6,839 nucleotides of DNA from Verrucomicrobiota bacterium (GCA_008932955.1 WBXE01000126.1:1-6839), one strand, 5' to 3'. Numbered from the stretch's first letter, positions 1 through 6,635 are shown. Made by a program: numbers and translations. The notes: generated by a model from the sequence alone, not told the origin.

Positions 1-6
1 ATCAGC

Positions 7-96
7 TCCATCCAATCCATCCAATCCATCCAATCCATCCAATCCATCCAATCCATCCAATCCATCCAATCCATCCAATCCATCCAATCCATCCGA
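7..96. repeat. 9-bp tandem repeat (minisatellite), unit TCCATCCAA
   Basis: Nine perfect copies of TCCATCCAA run from 7 to 87, and a tenth, altered copy (TCCATCCGA) fills 88-96. The array begins inside the window, after the six bases ATCAGC. The unit length is a multiple of three and no stop codon arises in any frame on either strand, but no gene start or coding context is attached, so I do not call it coding. On the minus strand the unit reads TTGGATGGA, with GG pairs every two or three bases, which could allow a two-layer G-quadruplex. Perfect copy identity suggests recent slippage expansion. The structure is read directly; the function is unknown. Confidence 0.95.
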
Positions 97-118
97 CAAG
101 TCCGACAAGTCCAACAAG
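92..118. repeat. Second 9-bp tandem repeat, unit TCCGACAAG
   Basis: Two perfect copies of TCCGACAAG (92-100 and 101-109) are followed by a variant TCCAACAAG (110-118) and a decayed start of a fourth (TCCGA, 119-123). The first copy overlaps the last degenerate unit of the preceding array. Both arrays share the 9-bp period and the TCC start but differ in the remaining bases. This looks like one array whose unit changed, or two arrays joined at a shared TCC(A/G)A motif. No function is evident. Confidence 0.85.
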
Positions 119-173
119 TCCGAATGAAACCGAAAACCGATGCTTGAAATCCTACAATGAGAATGGGAACGAA

Positions 174-290
174 AGATTACCCAGATTACACGGATTTTCT
201 TGGATGCACTATTTCACCATTTGCTCATCAAAGAAGCTACAAATGGAACCTATTTCAATCTGTGAAATCCGTGTAATCTGTGGTTAATCT
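174..290. repeat. Imperfect inverted repeat, arms 174-199 and 263-290
   Basis: The left arm contains CAGATTACACGGATTT (182-197), and the right arm contains its exact reverse complement (265-280). The match continues outward with small gaps: AGATTAC-CC on the left against AGATTAACCA in the reverse complement of the right arm. The arms enclose about 65 bases of AT-rich sequence without a reading frame. If transcribed, the arms could form a long stem of about 25 paired bases. Sequences of this kind (ATTACACGGATTT with AATCCGTGTAATCTGTGG) resemble a dispersed intergenic repeat that I recall from many environmental bacterial genomes, but I cannot confirm that here. It lies upstream of rarA and could affect its leader. 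Confidence 0.8.
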
Positions 291-314
291 ATCCGTCTTT
301 CAGAATCCAGCTCC

Positions 315-345
315 GGAGTTCCAAATGATCCGCATTCTCCGTTAG
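315..345 (+). promoter_or_regulatory. Possible leader mini-ORF ahead of rarA
   Basis: GGAG at 315-318 is followed after six bases by ATG (325-327). The frame then reads six codons (MIRILR) and stops at TAG (343-345). It is in the same frame as rarA, whose GTG start lies 15 bases further on, and this is the only clear Shine-Dalgarno-like site in the rarA leader. The stretch between TAG and GTG is pyrimidine-rich (five C then seven T, 346-357). Possible readings are translational coupling, a leader peptide, or an upstream start lost through a stop codon. GGAG also belongs to the palindrome CTCCGGAG (311-318), so chance is possible. Confidence 0.3.
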
Positions 346-360
346 CCCCCTTTTTTTACC

Positions 361-1719
361 GTGTCTGATTTATTCTCCACCCCTCCCGCGTTAGCCGATA
401 AGCCGCAACCAGCCGAACCGCTGGCAGCGCGGATGCGGCCGCGCTCGCTCGACGAGCTGGCCGGCCAAGCGCACCTGTTAGCTCCCGGCAAATTGTTGCG
501 CCGCGCGATCGAATCCGACCGCTTTACCTCATTGATTTTTCACGGCCCGCCAGGCACCGGCAAAACCACCCTCGCCAGCGTGATCGCCCGCACCACCGGC
601 TCGCGCTTCGAAGCCCTCAATGGCGTCGAGTCCAACGTCGCGGAAATCCGCGCTAAAATCGATCAGGCCAGGACATGGCGCGACTTGCGCGGCGAGACGA
701 CCGTGCTTTTTATCGACGAGATCCATCGCTTCAACAAGGCCCAGCAAGATGTATTGCTGCCGCACATCGAACGCGGCATCGTTAGATTCATCGGCGCCAC
801 CACCCAAAACCCGTACTTCTACGTCAACTCACCGCTGGTCTCGCGCTCACAAATTTTCCAACTCGAGCCGGTGCCGGTGGCGGACGTGGTATTAGTGTTA
901 GAACGGGCACTGGCCGATACCGAGCGTGGCCTCGGCCATCTCAACCTCGTCGTCGAGCCCGCAGCACTCATCCACCTATCGGAAAAATCCGACGGCGACG
1001 TGCGCAAGGCGCTCACCGCGTTGGAACTCGCCGCCCTAACCACCCACCCGGCGGCCGATGGCGCAATCCACCTCACGCTGGCGGTGGCCGAGGAATCCAT
1101 CCAGCGCAAGGCCGTGGTGTACGATGCGGGTGGCGACGCCCATCACGACACGATTTCCGCTTTCATCAAATCCATTCGTGGCTCCGACCCCGATGCGGCA
1201 CTTTACTGGCTAGCGAAGATGTTGCATGCCGGCGAGGACCCGCGCTTCATCTCGCGACGCTTGGTCATCGCCGCCTCGGAGGATATCGGACTGGCCGATT
1301 CCAATGCGCTGCGCGTCGCCCTCGACGCCCATCACGCGCTCGAATTTGTCGGCATGCCCGAAGGCCGGATCCCCCTCGCCCATGCCACCGTCTATCTAGC
1401 CACCGCACCCAAATCCAACACCGCCTACGCCGCCCTGGCCCTGGCCGTCGCCGATGTGGAAACCGGCCGCACCCTTGCCGTGCCAACCCACCTGCGCAGC
1501 CCTACCCGCAAAAAGCTCGCCGCCGCCTCCGGCGAATCCCCCGCCGCCATGAACTACCTCTACCCGCATGACTTTGACGGCGCCCACATCGCCCAGGCCT
1601 ATCTGCCAGAAGGACGCTGCTACTATCAACCCGGCAGCCAGGGCATGGAAAATCGCATTAAAGAGCGTCTCGACCTATGGCGCGCCGCCTTCAGTGGCCA
1701 AGCGCCGCCGCAACCGTAG
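361..1719 (+). CDS. rarA: Replication-associated recombination protein A (RarA/MgsA family AAA+ ATPase)
   Basis: A 452-residue cytoplasmic ATPase related to clamp-loader subunits. The family forms tetramers and acts at stalled replication forks and DNA ends, with links to RecA and SSB. Visible motifs are Walker A GPPGTGKTT (62-70), Walker B VLFIDE (115-120) followed by IHRFNK, sensor 1 in GATTQNP (145-151), a probable arginine finger in SRS (161-163), and sensor 2 in GDVRKAL (212-218). The C-terminal RarA region is complete: KSIRGSDPDAALYWLAKML, then EDPRFISRRLVIAASEDIGLAD (to 313), YPHDF (401-405) and the closing YLPEGRCYYQP segment. Length is close to the 447 residues of E. coli RarA. The GTG start is the first start after an in-frame TAG at 343 and gives an N-terminus that matches the family (LAARMRPRSLDELAGQ); the next ATG, at codon 25, would cut into that motif. 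No Shine-Dalgarno site precedes it. No frameshift or missing motif was seen, and the family assignment is secure. Confidence 0.97.
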   Translation: MSDLFSTPPALADKPQPAEPLAARMRPRSLDELAGQAHLLAPGKLLRRAIESDRFTSLIFHGPPGTGKTTLASVIARTTGSRFEALNGVESNVAEIRAKIDQARTWRDLRGETTVLFIDEIHRFNKAQQDVLLPHIERGIVRFIGATTQNPYFYVNSPLVSRSQIFQLEPVPVADVVLVLERALADTERGLGHLNLVVEPAALIHLSEKSDGDVRKALTALELAALTTHPAADGAIHLTLAVAEESIQRKAVVYDAGGDAHHDTISAFIKSIRGSDPDAALYWLAKMLHAGEDPRFISRRLVIAASEDIGLADSNALRVALDAHHALEFVGMPEGRIPLAHATVYLATAPKSNTAYAALALAVADVETGRTLAVPTHLRSPTRKKLAAASGESPAAMNYLYPHDFDGAHIAQAYLPEGRCYYQPGSQGMENRIKERLDLWRAAFSGQAPPQP

Positions 1720-1771
1720 CTGCGGCGTCTCGCCACAGGCCGTGACTGCCTGCCTCCGGCCGCAGTGCTAC
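1716..1771. terminator. GC-rich inverted repeat between convergent rarA and GNAT genes
   Basis: GTAGCTGCGGC (1716-1726) pairs with GCCGCAGTGCTAC (1759-1771): eleven pairs with a two-base bulge on the right side. The rarA stop codon lies in the left arm. Smaller nested hairpins are possible, such as GGCG-TCT-CGCC (1724-1734) and GGCC (1738-1741) with GGCC (1758-1761). The sequence after the stem is pyrimidine-rich but has no true T run, so this is not a textbook intrinsic terminator. Its place between converging genes fits a bidirectional terminator or a REP-like palindrome. The pairing is seen directly; the role is inferred. Confidence 0.4.
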
Positions 1772-1854
1772 TGCCTCTTCATCTCCTATCCGCTATCTGC
1801 GATCCCCTTTCTCCCGCTTCGCAGGGCACTTGGCATGTCGCGTCCCCTCGCCCG

Positions 1855-2325
1855 TCACGGCAACAGATCCGCGTAAATGCCCGGATCGCTGCCGGGAATC
1901 TCGATAGCCCCGCAGACCTTGGCATAAAACTCCCGCGGTCCCACACCGCCGATGATGGCGTAGGCATAGCCGAGCTCCCGCAGCGCTTCCAGCGACTTGA
2001 ACAACAGCGCCTTGCCCACTCCCGTGCCGCGCGCGCTCTCCACCACCCCGGTCGGCCCGAAAAACCCGCGCTGGGTCGTCTCAAAGCAGGCGAACCCGAG
2101 AACTTGTCCATCGCGAGTGGCAATGAAACAGGCGACCGGTTGGCGGCTGAATGCCACCTCGATCTCGCTGACCCATTTCGCTGAGAAATGTTCCCTAGCA
2201 AAATCGGCCAGCGTGTGTTTTTCAAAGGCGCGGGCCCGCCGCAGCGTCACGCCCGCAGCCGTCACTTCGCGATACATTTCCGCCGCGTCTGGCAAATCAT
2301 ACAAGCGCACCAACATGTCAATCAT
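1855..2325 (-). CDS. GNAT family N-acetyltransferase
   Basis: A 156-residue single-domain acetyltransferase, predicted to be cytoplasmic and to transfer an acetyl group from acetyl-CoA to an amine. The substrate cannot be named. The acetyl-CoA loop is clear in ESARGTGVGKALL (97-108, core R99-G-T-G-V-G104), preceded by the strand GFFGPTGVV and followed by the helix KSLEALRELGYAYAIIGG (110-127). The usual C-terminal segment is present as GPREFYAKVCGA (129-140). The middle strand pair VACFIATRDGQVLGFACFET (64-83) is also typical. I start at the ATG at 2323-2325; a second ATG three codons later (2316) is equally possible, and a TTG at 2379 would add 18 residues that look non-homologous. None has a convincing Shine-Dalgarno site. 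The gene converges with rarA, with a 135-bp spacer, and stands alone downstream of a tRNA gene on the same strand. The fold assignment is firm; the start is less so. Confidence 0.88.
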   Translation of the reverse strand: MIDMLVRLYDLPDAAEMYREVTAAGVTLRRARAFEKHTLADFAREHFSAKWVSEIEVAFSRQPVACFIATRDGQVLGFACFETTQRGFFGPTGVVESARGTGVGKALLFKSLEALRELGYAYAIIGGVGPREFYAKVCGAIEIPGSDPGIYADLLP

Positions 2326-2487
2326 GCCGCAGAGTAAAATCCAATCCAACCTGCCCGCAAAGCCCAAAAATCGCCCCAATCCAAAAGCCTCCCGGAAAGA
2401 GTCTGAGATCAGGGATAAATCAATGATGACAACCCGCTGGTTCCATTAGAAAACCCGTCCGCTCCCTAGTCATTCATTGAAACTCAT

Positions 2488-2574
2488 TGGTGCGCGCGAG
2501 AGGACTCGAACCTCCACATCCTTGCGAATACTAGAACCTGAATCTAGCGCGTCTACCAATTCCGCCACGCGCGC
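2488..2574 (-). tRNA. tRNA-Leu, anticodon CAG, with encoded CCA
   Basis: Read on the minus strand, the 87-nt gene folds as a class II tRNA. The acceptor stem is GCGCGCG paired with CGCGCGC, followed by discriminator A and an encoded CCA (2488-2490). The D arm carries TGGCGGAATTGGTAGACGC, which is typical of leucine tRNAs. The anticodon stem CTAGA/TCTAG holds the loop TTCAGGT, giving anticodon CAG (2538-2540), which reads CUG codons. The long variable arm forms around ATTC-GCAA-GGAT. The T arm GGAGG-TTCGAGT-CCTCT has one G-T wobble at the end of its stem. A7-bp acceptor of alternating G and C is self-complementary, which is slightly unusual. The gene lies between the GNAT and M16 genes and appears functional. 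Confidence 0.97.
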
Positions 2575-2583
2575 ACTGAGAGA

Positions 2584-2597
2584 CCCGGCGAACCGGG
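2584..2597. other. Small perfect hairpin just upstream of the tRNA-Leu gene
   Basis: CCCGG-CGAA-CCGGG is a five-pair stem with a four-base loop; on the minus strand the loop is TTCG. It sits nine bases before the 5' end of tRNA-Leu on the tRNA strand. It has no T run, so it is not a clear terminator. It could be a processing signal in the tRNA precursor, or what is left of a T arm from a decayed neighbouring tRNA. Confidence 0.35.
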
Positions 2598-2662
2598 AGG
2601 CGTAGAAAAACAGGTCGGAGCCACCAACGCAACCCCGAATTTCCAAAAAATTGAGCGTCGAG

Positions 2663-2680
2663 CCAATCCGCCACGCGCGC
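2663..2680 (-). repeat. Partial copy of the tRNA-Leu 5' end
   Basis: On the minus strand this stretch reads GCGCGCGTGGCGGATTGG. The first 19 bases of tRNA-Leu read GCGCGCGTGGCGGAATTGG, so the two agree apart from one deleted A. The copy lies on the same strand, with 88 bases between it and the real gene. Beyond it, similarity fades (GACGCTCAATTTTTTGG against GACGCGCTAGATTCAGG), and no intact anticodon arm or T arm is present. It could be the remains of a tandem tRNA duplication or a scar from integration at the tRNA. The match is seen directly; the origin is inference. Confidence 0.65.
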
Positions 2681-2732
2681 CGGCGCATTTTTCAGCGTTG
2701 CCAAGCCACGCCGCCCTGCCCAGGCTGTGCCC

Positions 2733-5675
2733 ATGCCAAAGGCCACCCCCCTCATCCTCGCCCTCACGCTCATGGTGACGGCGATGTTTTTGTCGCTGCG
2801 CAGCAAGCAAGCGCCGGCGGCTGCCCCCGCGCCGCCCCCCCCACCGATTGCCGCGCCGGCCGCCCCGCAAGAGACGCCCGCCGCAGCCAGCGCCAAGAGC
2901 GAGGTGGCCGCTACCAGCATCGCGCCACGGCCGTGGCCGCAAGCCGTGGCGGACATTGCGGCGGACAAGGGCGCGACCTTCGGCAACCTCGACAACGGCC
3001 TGCGCTACATCATCTATCCGAACAGCGAACCGCCCCAGCGGCTGTCGCTGCGCCTGCATATCGCCGCCGGCTCGCTGATGGAAACCGATGCCCAGCAAGG
3101 CTTGGCGCATTTCCTCGAACATATGGTTTTCAACGGCAGCAAACACTACGCCGGCAAGGAACTCGTGCCGGAAATGCAACGCCGCGGCATCGGCTTCGGC
3201 GCACACGTCAATGCCTATACCTCGTTTGATGAAACCGTCTACATGCTCGATCTGCCCGACCTCGCCGAGGACACGCTCAAGCTCGGCTTCACCGTGATGC
3301 GCGATTTCGGCGACGGCGCCTTGCTCCAACCCACGGAAATCGACCGCGAGCGCGGCGTGATCCTGTCCGAGAAAATCAGCCGCGACACGGTCAATGAGCG
3401 CTTGATGGAGCAACAATTCAATGCCTTGCTGCCCGAATCGTTAGTTACCAAGCGCTTTCCCATCGGCCTGGAGGATGTCATCAAAGCCGCCCCGCGCGAC
3501 CGCTTCGCCGACTTTTACACTCGCTACTACACCCCGGCACGCATGACCTTCATCGTCGTCGGCGACGTCAATCCGGTGGCCATGAGCAAACAAATTGAAG
3601 CGGCCTTCCGTTCGATGGTCAATCCAGCCGAGCCGGGGAAAGCCCCCGATCTGGGGCCGATCCAATCGCCCGAGGGCCTCGCCACCGCCGTATTCGCCGA
3701 CAAGGAGGTCAGCGCCACCAACCTGTCGCTCACCGTGGTGCGACCCTATCAGAAGAAGCCTGACTCGGTGGCCACCCGCCATTCACTGCTGCCGCTAGAC
3801 ATCGCCAACGCCATGCTCAGCCGGCGCTTTGAACGGCTGGCACAGAAGGAAAATTCGCCCATTAGCGGCGGCAGCGCATCCAACGAGAATGTCTTCAACT
3901 ATGCCGAAATCGGTTCGGTTGGGGTGGTGGCAGCCGACCAGCGCTGGCAGGAAGCGGTACCGGTGCTTGAGCAGGAATTCCGGCGCGCCTTGGCGCATGG
4001 CTTCACCGCAGCGGAACTGGCCGAAGCCAAAGCCAACATTCTCAATGCTTACGAGCAAGCGGTCAAACAACAAGCCACCCGCAAGTCCGCTGGCATCGCC
4101 ATGGCCTTGGTCAAATCTATCAACGCCGAGGAGGTATTCTCCACCCCGCAAGCCAATCTGGAAATCGTGAGCAAGGGCTTGGAAGCGATCGACCCGGCTA
4201 GCTGCCACGCCGCACTGAAAAAATTCTGGGAAGCGGCCGGCATGCACCTGATCCTCACCACCAAGGACAAGCCCGACCACGCCGAGCAGAACCTGGCCGC
4301 TCTCTATCAGGAATCTACCGGCGTGCGAGTCGCCGCGCCAGCCGCGGGCACCTCCCAGAAGTTTGCCTACACCAGCTTTGGCAAGCCCGGCAGCGTCACC
4401 AGTCGCAAGGAAGTGGCGGATCTGGGCCTAACTCAACTGGTTTTATCCAACAACATCCGCATCAACCTCAAGCCCACTGATTTTGAAAAGGGCCGCATTC
4501 TGCTGTTGGCGCGCATCGGCTCGGGGCAGCTGAGCGAACCGGCGGGCAAACCGATGCTCGAGGACTTTGCCACCGCGGTGTTTGAGGGCGGCGGGCTGGG
4601 CAAGCACTCGCTCGACGAACTCCAACTCATCCTCGCCGGCAAAAACGTCGGCGCGACTCTTGGCATCGGCGAAGATGCCTTCACCCTCGGCGGCAACACC
4701 ACCCCAGCGGATTTCGGCCTGCAAGTGCGGCTGATGTGCGCCTGCCTAACCGATCCCGGCTACCGCAAGGAGGGTCTGTGGCAATTCCAGAAGGCAATTC
4801 CCTCGATCTATCAACAACTCAACCACACCCCCGCCGGGCCCGAGCAGCAGATGCAAGGCTGGCTGCACGGCGGCGATTCGCGTTACACGCCCGCCCCGAT
4901 GGAACAACTCGCGGCCTACACGATCGAGGATGCCAAAAAATGGCTGACCCCCGAGCTGACCAAGGGCTATCTGGAATTGTCGATCGTCGGGGATTTCAAA
5001 GTCGAGGCGGTCTTGGCCGAGTTGCTGGCGAGTTTTGGGGCGCTGCCCAAGCGCGACCGGGCCAAGCCAGAGTTGGCGGCGGCGCGGCAGGTGGTTTTTC
5101 CGAATGCCCCGGCGGAAAAATCCTTCACTTATGATTCAAAAATCCCACAAGCTGTCGCCACCGTCATTTGGAAAACCCAAGGCCTGCGCAACAACCTCAA
5201 AGACTTCCGCCGCCTCAATATCCTAGCCGAAATCTATCAGGACCGCCTGCGCGTGGAAATCCGCCAGAAACTCGGCGCCTCCTACAGCCCTAACGGCGTC
5301 GCCGCCGGCTCCGAAGCGCTCGACGACTTCGGCTACATCCTCGGCCAGAGCGTCGGCAAGTCCCCCGACGTGCCGCTGCTGCTGCGCAGCATGCGCGAAC
5401 TCGCCGACACCCTCGCCACCCAGGGTGCGACCGCCGACGAACTCGACCGCGCCCTCAAACCGACGCTGAGCATGCTCAAGCAATCGCTGCGCGACAACAA
5501 GTACTGGCTCAACACCGCTCTCAGCCAATGCCAACTCGACCCCAAGCGTCTCGACTTGGTGCGTGGACGCGACGCCGATTACGCCTCCATCACGGTCAAG
5601 GAAATCAACGCGCTGGCCAAGAAATATCTAAGCGCGGACAAAGCTCTGCTCATCGGCATCAAGCCCAAGGAGTGA
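2733..5675 (+). CDS. Membrane-anchored M16 family zinc metalloprotease (two-module, pitrilysin-like)
   Basis: A 980-residue peptidase with two M16 modules in one chain. The first carries the inverted zinc motif HFLEH (126-130; ligands H126 and H130, catalytic E129) and the distal ligand E213 in ERGVILSE. TRYYTPARMTFIVVGDVNP (263-281) marks its second half. The C-terminal module has lost HXXEH: the matching stretch reads MLEDFATAVFEGG (about 608-620). It keeps the substrate-binding R-Y region in RLRVEIRQKLGASYS (838-852), as expected when one module is active and the other helps enclose the peptide. The N-terminus has one hydrophobic segment (about 6-20) and then an Ala/Pro-rich linker to about residue 65, suggesting a signal anchor or signal peptide and a periplasmic enzyme; there is no lipobox cysteine. 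I start at ATG 2733, with a weak AGG eight bases upstream; GTG at 2727 would add two residues. No partner gene is adjacent. The likely role is degradation of peptides or misfolded proteins in the envelope; the substrate is unknown. Confidence 0.93.
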   Translation: MPKATPLILALTLMVTAMFLSLRSKQAPAAAPAPPPPPIAAPAAPQETPAAASAKSEVAATSIAPRPWPQAVADIAADKGATFGNLDNGLRYIIYPNSEPPQRLSLRLHIAAGSLMETDAQQGLAHFLEHMVFNGSKHYAGKELVPEMQRRGIGFGAHVNAYTSFDETVYMLDLPDLAEDTLKLGFTVMRDFGDGALLQPTEIDRERGVILSEKISRDTVNERLMEQQFNALLPESLVTKRFPIGLEDVIKAAPRDRFADFYTRYYTPARMTFIVVGDVNPVAMSKQIEAAFRSMVNPAEPGKAPDLGPIQSPEGLATAVFADKEVSATNLSLTVVRPYQKKPDSVATRHSLLPLDIANAMLSRRFERLAQKENSPISGGSASNENVFNYAEIGSVGVVAADQRWQEAVPVLEQEFRRALAHGFTAAELAEAKANILNAYEQAVKQQATRKSAGIAMALVKSINAEEVFSTPQANLEIVSKGLEAIDPASCHAALKKFWEAAGMHLILTTKDKPDHAEQNLAALYQESTGVRVAAPAAGTSQKFAYTSFGKPGSVTSRKEVADLGLTQLVLSNNIRINLKPTDFEKGRILLLARIGSGQLSEPAGKPMLEDFATAVFEGGGLGKHSLDELQLILAGKNVGATLGIGEDAFTLGGNTTPADFGLQVRLMCACLTDPGYRKEGLWQFQKAIPSIYQQLNHTPAGPEQQMQGWLHGGDSRYTPAPMEQLAAYTIEDAKKWLTPELTKGYLELSIVGDFKVEAVLAELLASFGALPKRDRAKPELAAARQVVFPNAPAEKSFTYDSKIPQAVATVIWKTQGLRNNLKDFRRLNILAEIYQDRLRVEIRQKLGASYSPNGVAAGSEALDDFGYILGQSVGKSPDVPLLLRSMRELADTLATQGATADELDRALKPTLSMLKQSLRDNKYWLNTALSQCQLDPKRLDLVRGRDADYASITVKEINALAKKYLSADKALLIGIKPKE

Positions 5676-5683
5676 AAATCGTT

Positions 5684-5700
5684 GCGCGGCCAAGCTGCGC
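5684..5700 (+). terminator. Stem-loop shortly after the M16 stop codon
   Basis: GCGCGGC (5684-5690) pairs with GCTGCGC (5694-5700) around a CAA loop: seven pairs including one G-U. It begins eight bases after the M16 stop codon, a fitting place for a terminator. No T run follows (GTCAACGG), so intrinsic termination would be weak. A second, AT-rich stem, TCAATT (5791-5796) with AATTGA (5812-5817), lies close to the stop codon of the opposing gene. Confidence 0.35.
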
Positions 5701-5729
5701 GTCAACGGCATGAACTGGGAGCTTTATGA

Positions 5730-5830
5730 TCACTTGGCGAGCTTTCTTGTTCGCTCAATGTTGTAAGGCGAGCCATTGGATGTGTTTCATTCAATTCAAC
5801 CTAGCAGATTTAATTGAGTCACTTGGCGAG
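5730..5830. repeat. 12-bp direct repeat bracketing the 3' end of the coiled-coil gene
   Basis: TCACTTGGCGAG occurs at 5730-5741 and again at 5819-5830, with TGA (5727-5729) or TGAG (5815-5818) directly before each copy. The second copy is the end of the minus-strand coiled-coil gene and encodes its last residues, LAK and stop. Read on the minus strand, the first copy also gives LAK and stop. The 89-base offset could mark a partial duplication of the gene's 3' end or the remains of a related gene. A short repeat of this size could also arise by chance. Confidence 0.5.
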
Positions 5831-6517
5831 TTCGGCTTCGAGCTCCTTGGCACGGGATTCAAAGAACTCTTTGGCGCGGAGGGTTTCATCGAAGCGGCGC
5901 TGAAGGGCGTCCAAATCAGCCTTGGACGCCTGCTCCCCGACGCTGGAGAGTTGCTGTTTGAGGCTGGCGATCTCGGTGGTCTGGGCTTCACGGCGGGCCT
6001 TTAGGTCAGCCACTTCGCGGCGCATGGGCTCGGTCTCGGTGCCGCCGGCCTTGGCTTGTTGAAGCTCGGTTTTCACGCGTTCGAGTTCGTTTCTATCCAT
6101 TTGGCGGTACTGCTCTGAGCGTAGCCACTCGGCGGTTTTCTTCACCAGGTTGGTGTTGCTGTCATCAAGCATCTGCTGGTAGTGCTCGGCCAGCAGCAGC
6201 AAGCTGGCGGCATCCTTTTTCATGCGTGCGGCCACCTCACCAATCGGCTCGCCACCTCCCTGCATCCCGCTCTGCCGCTTCAAGTCATCGAGCTCGGTTC
6301 GCAGCGCGGCGAGAGTGCGGCTGTCGCCGGTCTTCTGGCTGTCATTGGCGGGGCGAATTTTGGGCACCATCAGCAGCACCAGCAGGGCCGCTATCACCAT
6401 TCCCATCGCCATCACAGGCGTGACTGGCGGCTTGGCGCTTGGCCCGACGGCTGACTTGGCATCAATCGGAGAAATGCTCGAGTTCGGCTCCGTAGGTGGC
6501 AATGGGGTGTCCGGCAT
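5819..6517 (-). CDS. Predicted membrane-anchored coiled-coil protein, function unknown
   Basis: A 232-residue protein that I do not recognise. The first 33 residues are Pro/Ser-rich and probably cytoplasmic. One transmembrane segment follows (VMAMGMVIAALLVLLMV, 35-51). The rest is charged and helical, with heptad-like stretches at about 66-83, 136-157, 164-193 and 197-230, broken by a Gly-rich gap (GMQGGGEP, 84-91) and AGGTETEP (157-164). This pattern suggests a rod-like domain facing the periplasm, built for self-association or for spacing partners. The start is uncertain: ATG at 6517 gives a plain N-terminal tail before the membrane segment, but the frame stays open to ATG at 6652 (277 residues). 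That site has GGGAG four bases upstream and would add 45 Arg/Ala/Gly-rich residues. I prefer 6517 because it leaves room for a possible divergent gene. It converges with the M16 protease gene, with a 143-bp spacer. Whether the two proteins cooperate is not shown. Confidence 0.75.
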   Translation of the reverse strand: MPDTPLPPTEPNSSISPIDAKSAVGPSAKPPVTPVMAMGMVIAALLVLLMVPKIRPANDSQKTGDSRTLAALRTELDDLKRQSGMQGGGEPIGEVAARMKKDAASLLLLAEHYQQMLDDSNTNLVKKTAEWLRSEQYRQMDRNELERVKTELQQAKAGGTETEPMRREVADLKARREAQTTEIASLKQQLSSVGEQASKADLDALQRRFDETLRAKEFFESRAKELEAELAK

Positions 6518-6635
6518 GGGTTGAGAGTGGGCAGGCCCATCCGCCTTTGTCAAATCCGAACCACTACCGGCTGCGGCCAGCCTCCGCCCTCGCCGCGCTG
6601 GTTCGGCATTTGCCTCATCCCAGCCATTTCGGCCC

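Noticed and set aside
7..118. CRISPR array
   Set aside because: The unit is 9 bp and contiguous, with no unique spacers and no cas genes nearby. It is a simple tandem repeat.
153..158. TACAAT as a -10 promoter box for rarA
   Set aside because: It resembles the consensus, but I see no -35 partner at proper spacing, and it lies about 200 bp upstream, behind the inverted repeat.
1568..1876. A 102-residue plus-strand frame across the end of rarA and the following spacer
   Set aside because: It overlaps the conserved C-terminus of rarA in another frame and has no recognisable domain or ribosome binding site.
2338..2350. ATCCAATCCAACC as an outlying copy of the 9-bp repeat
   Set aside because: It does not keep the TCCATCCAA unit beyond a few bases and shows no period, so it is probably chance.
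1997..2449. A 150-residue plus-strand frame opposite the GNAT gene
   Set aside because: The minus strand here encodes an intact acetyl-CoA binding motif and a full GNAT fold; the plus frame shows no domain.
2600..2640. Promoter for tRNA-Leu on the minus strand (TTGCGT with a T-rich stretch downstream)
   Set aside because: A weak -35-like hexamer exists, but no acceptable -10 sequence follows at 16-18 bases; not strong enough to list.
2553..3416. A 287-residue open frame on the minus strand, overlapping the M16 gene
   Set aside because: It lies antisense to the start of a clear M16 protease, runs over the tRNA-Leu gene, and its product is low-complexity (Arg/Gly-rich) in the part opposite the Ala/Pro linker. 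It is a shadow of GC-rich coding sequence.
6182..6524. Several plus-strand frames of 65-100 residues opposite the coiled-coil gene
   Set aside because: They lie antisense to a gene with a clear membrane segment and heptad pattern, and are His/Ser/Arg-rich without domains.
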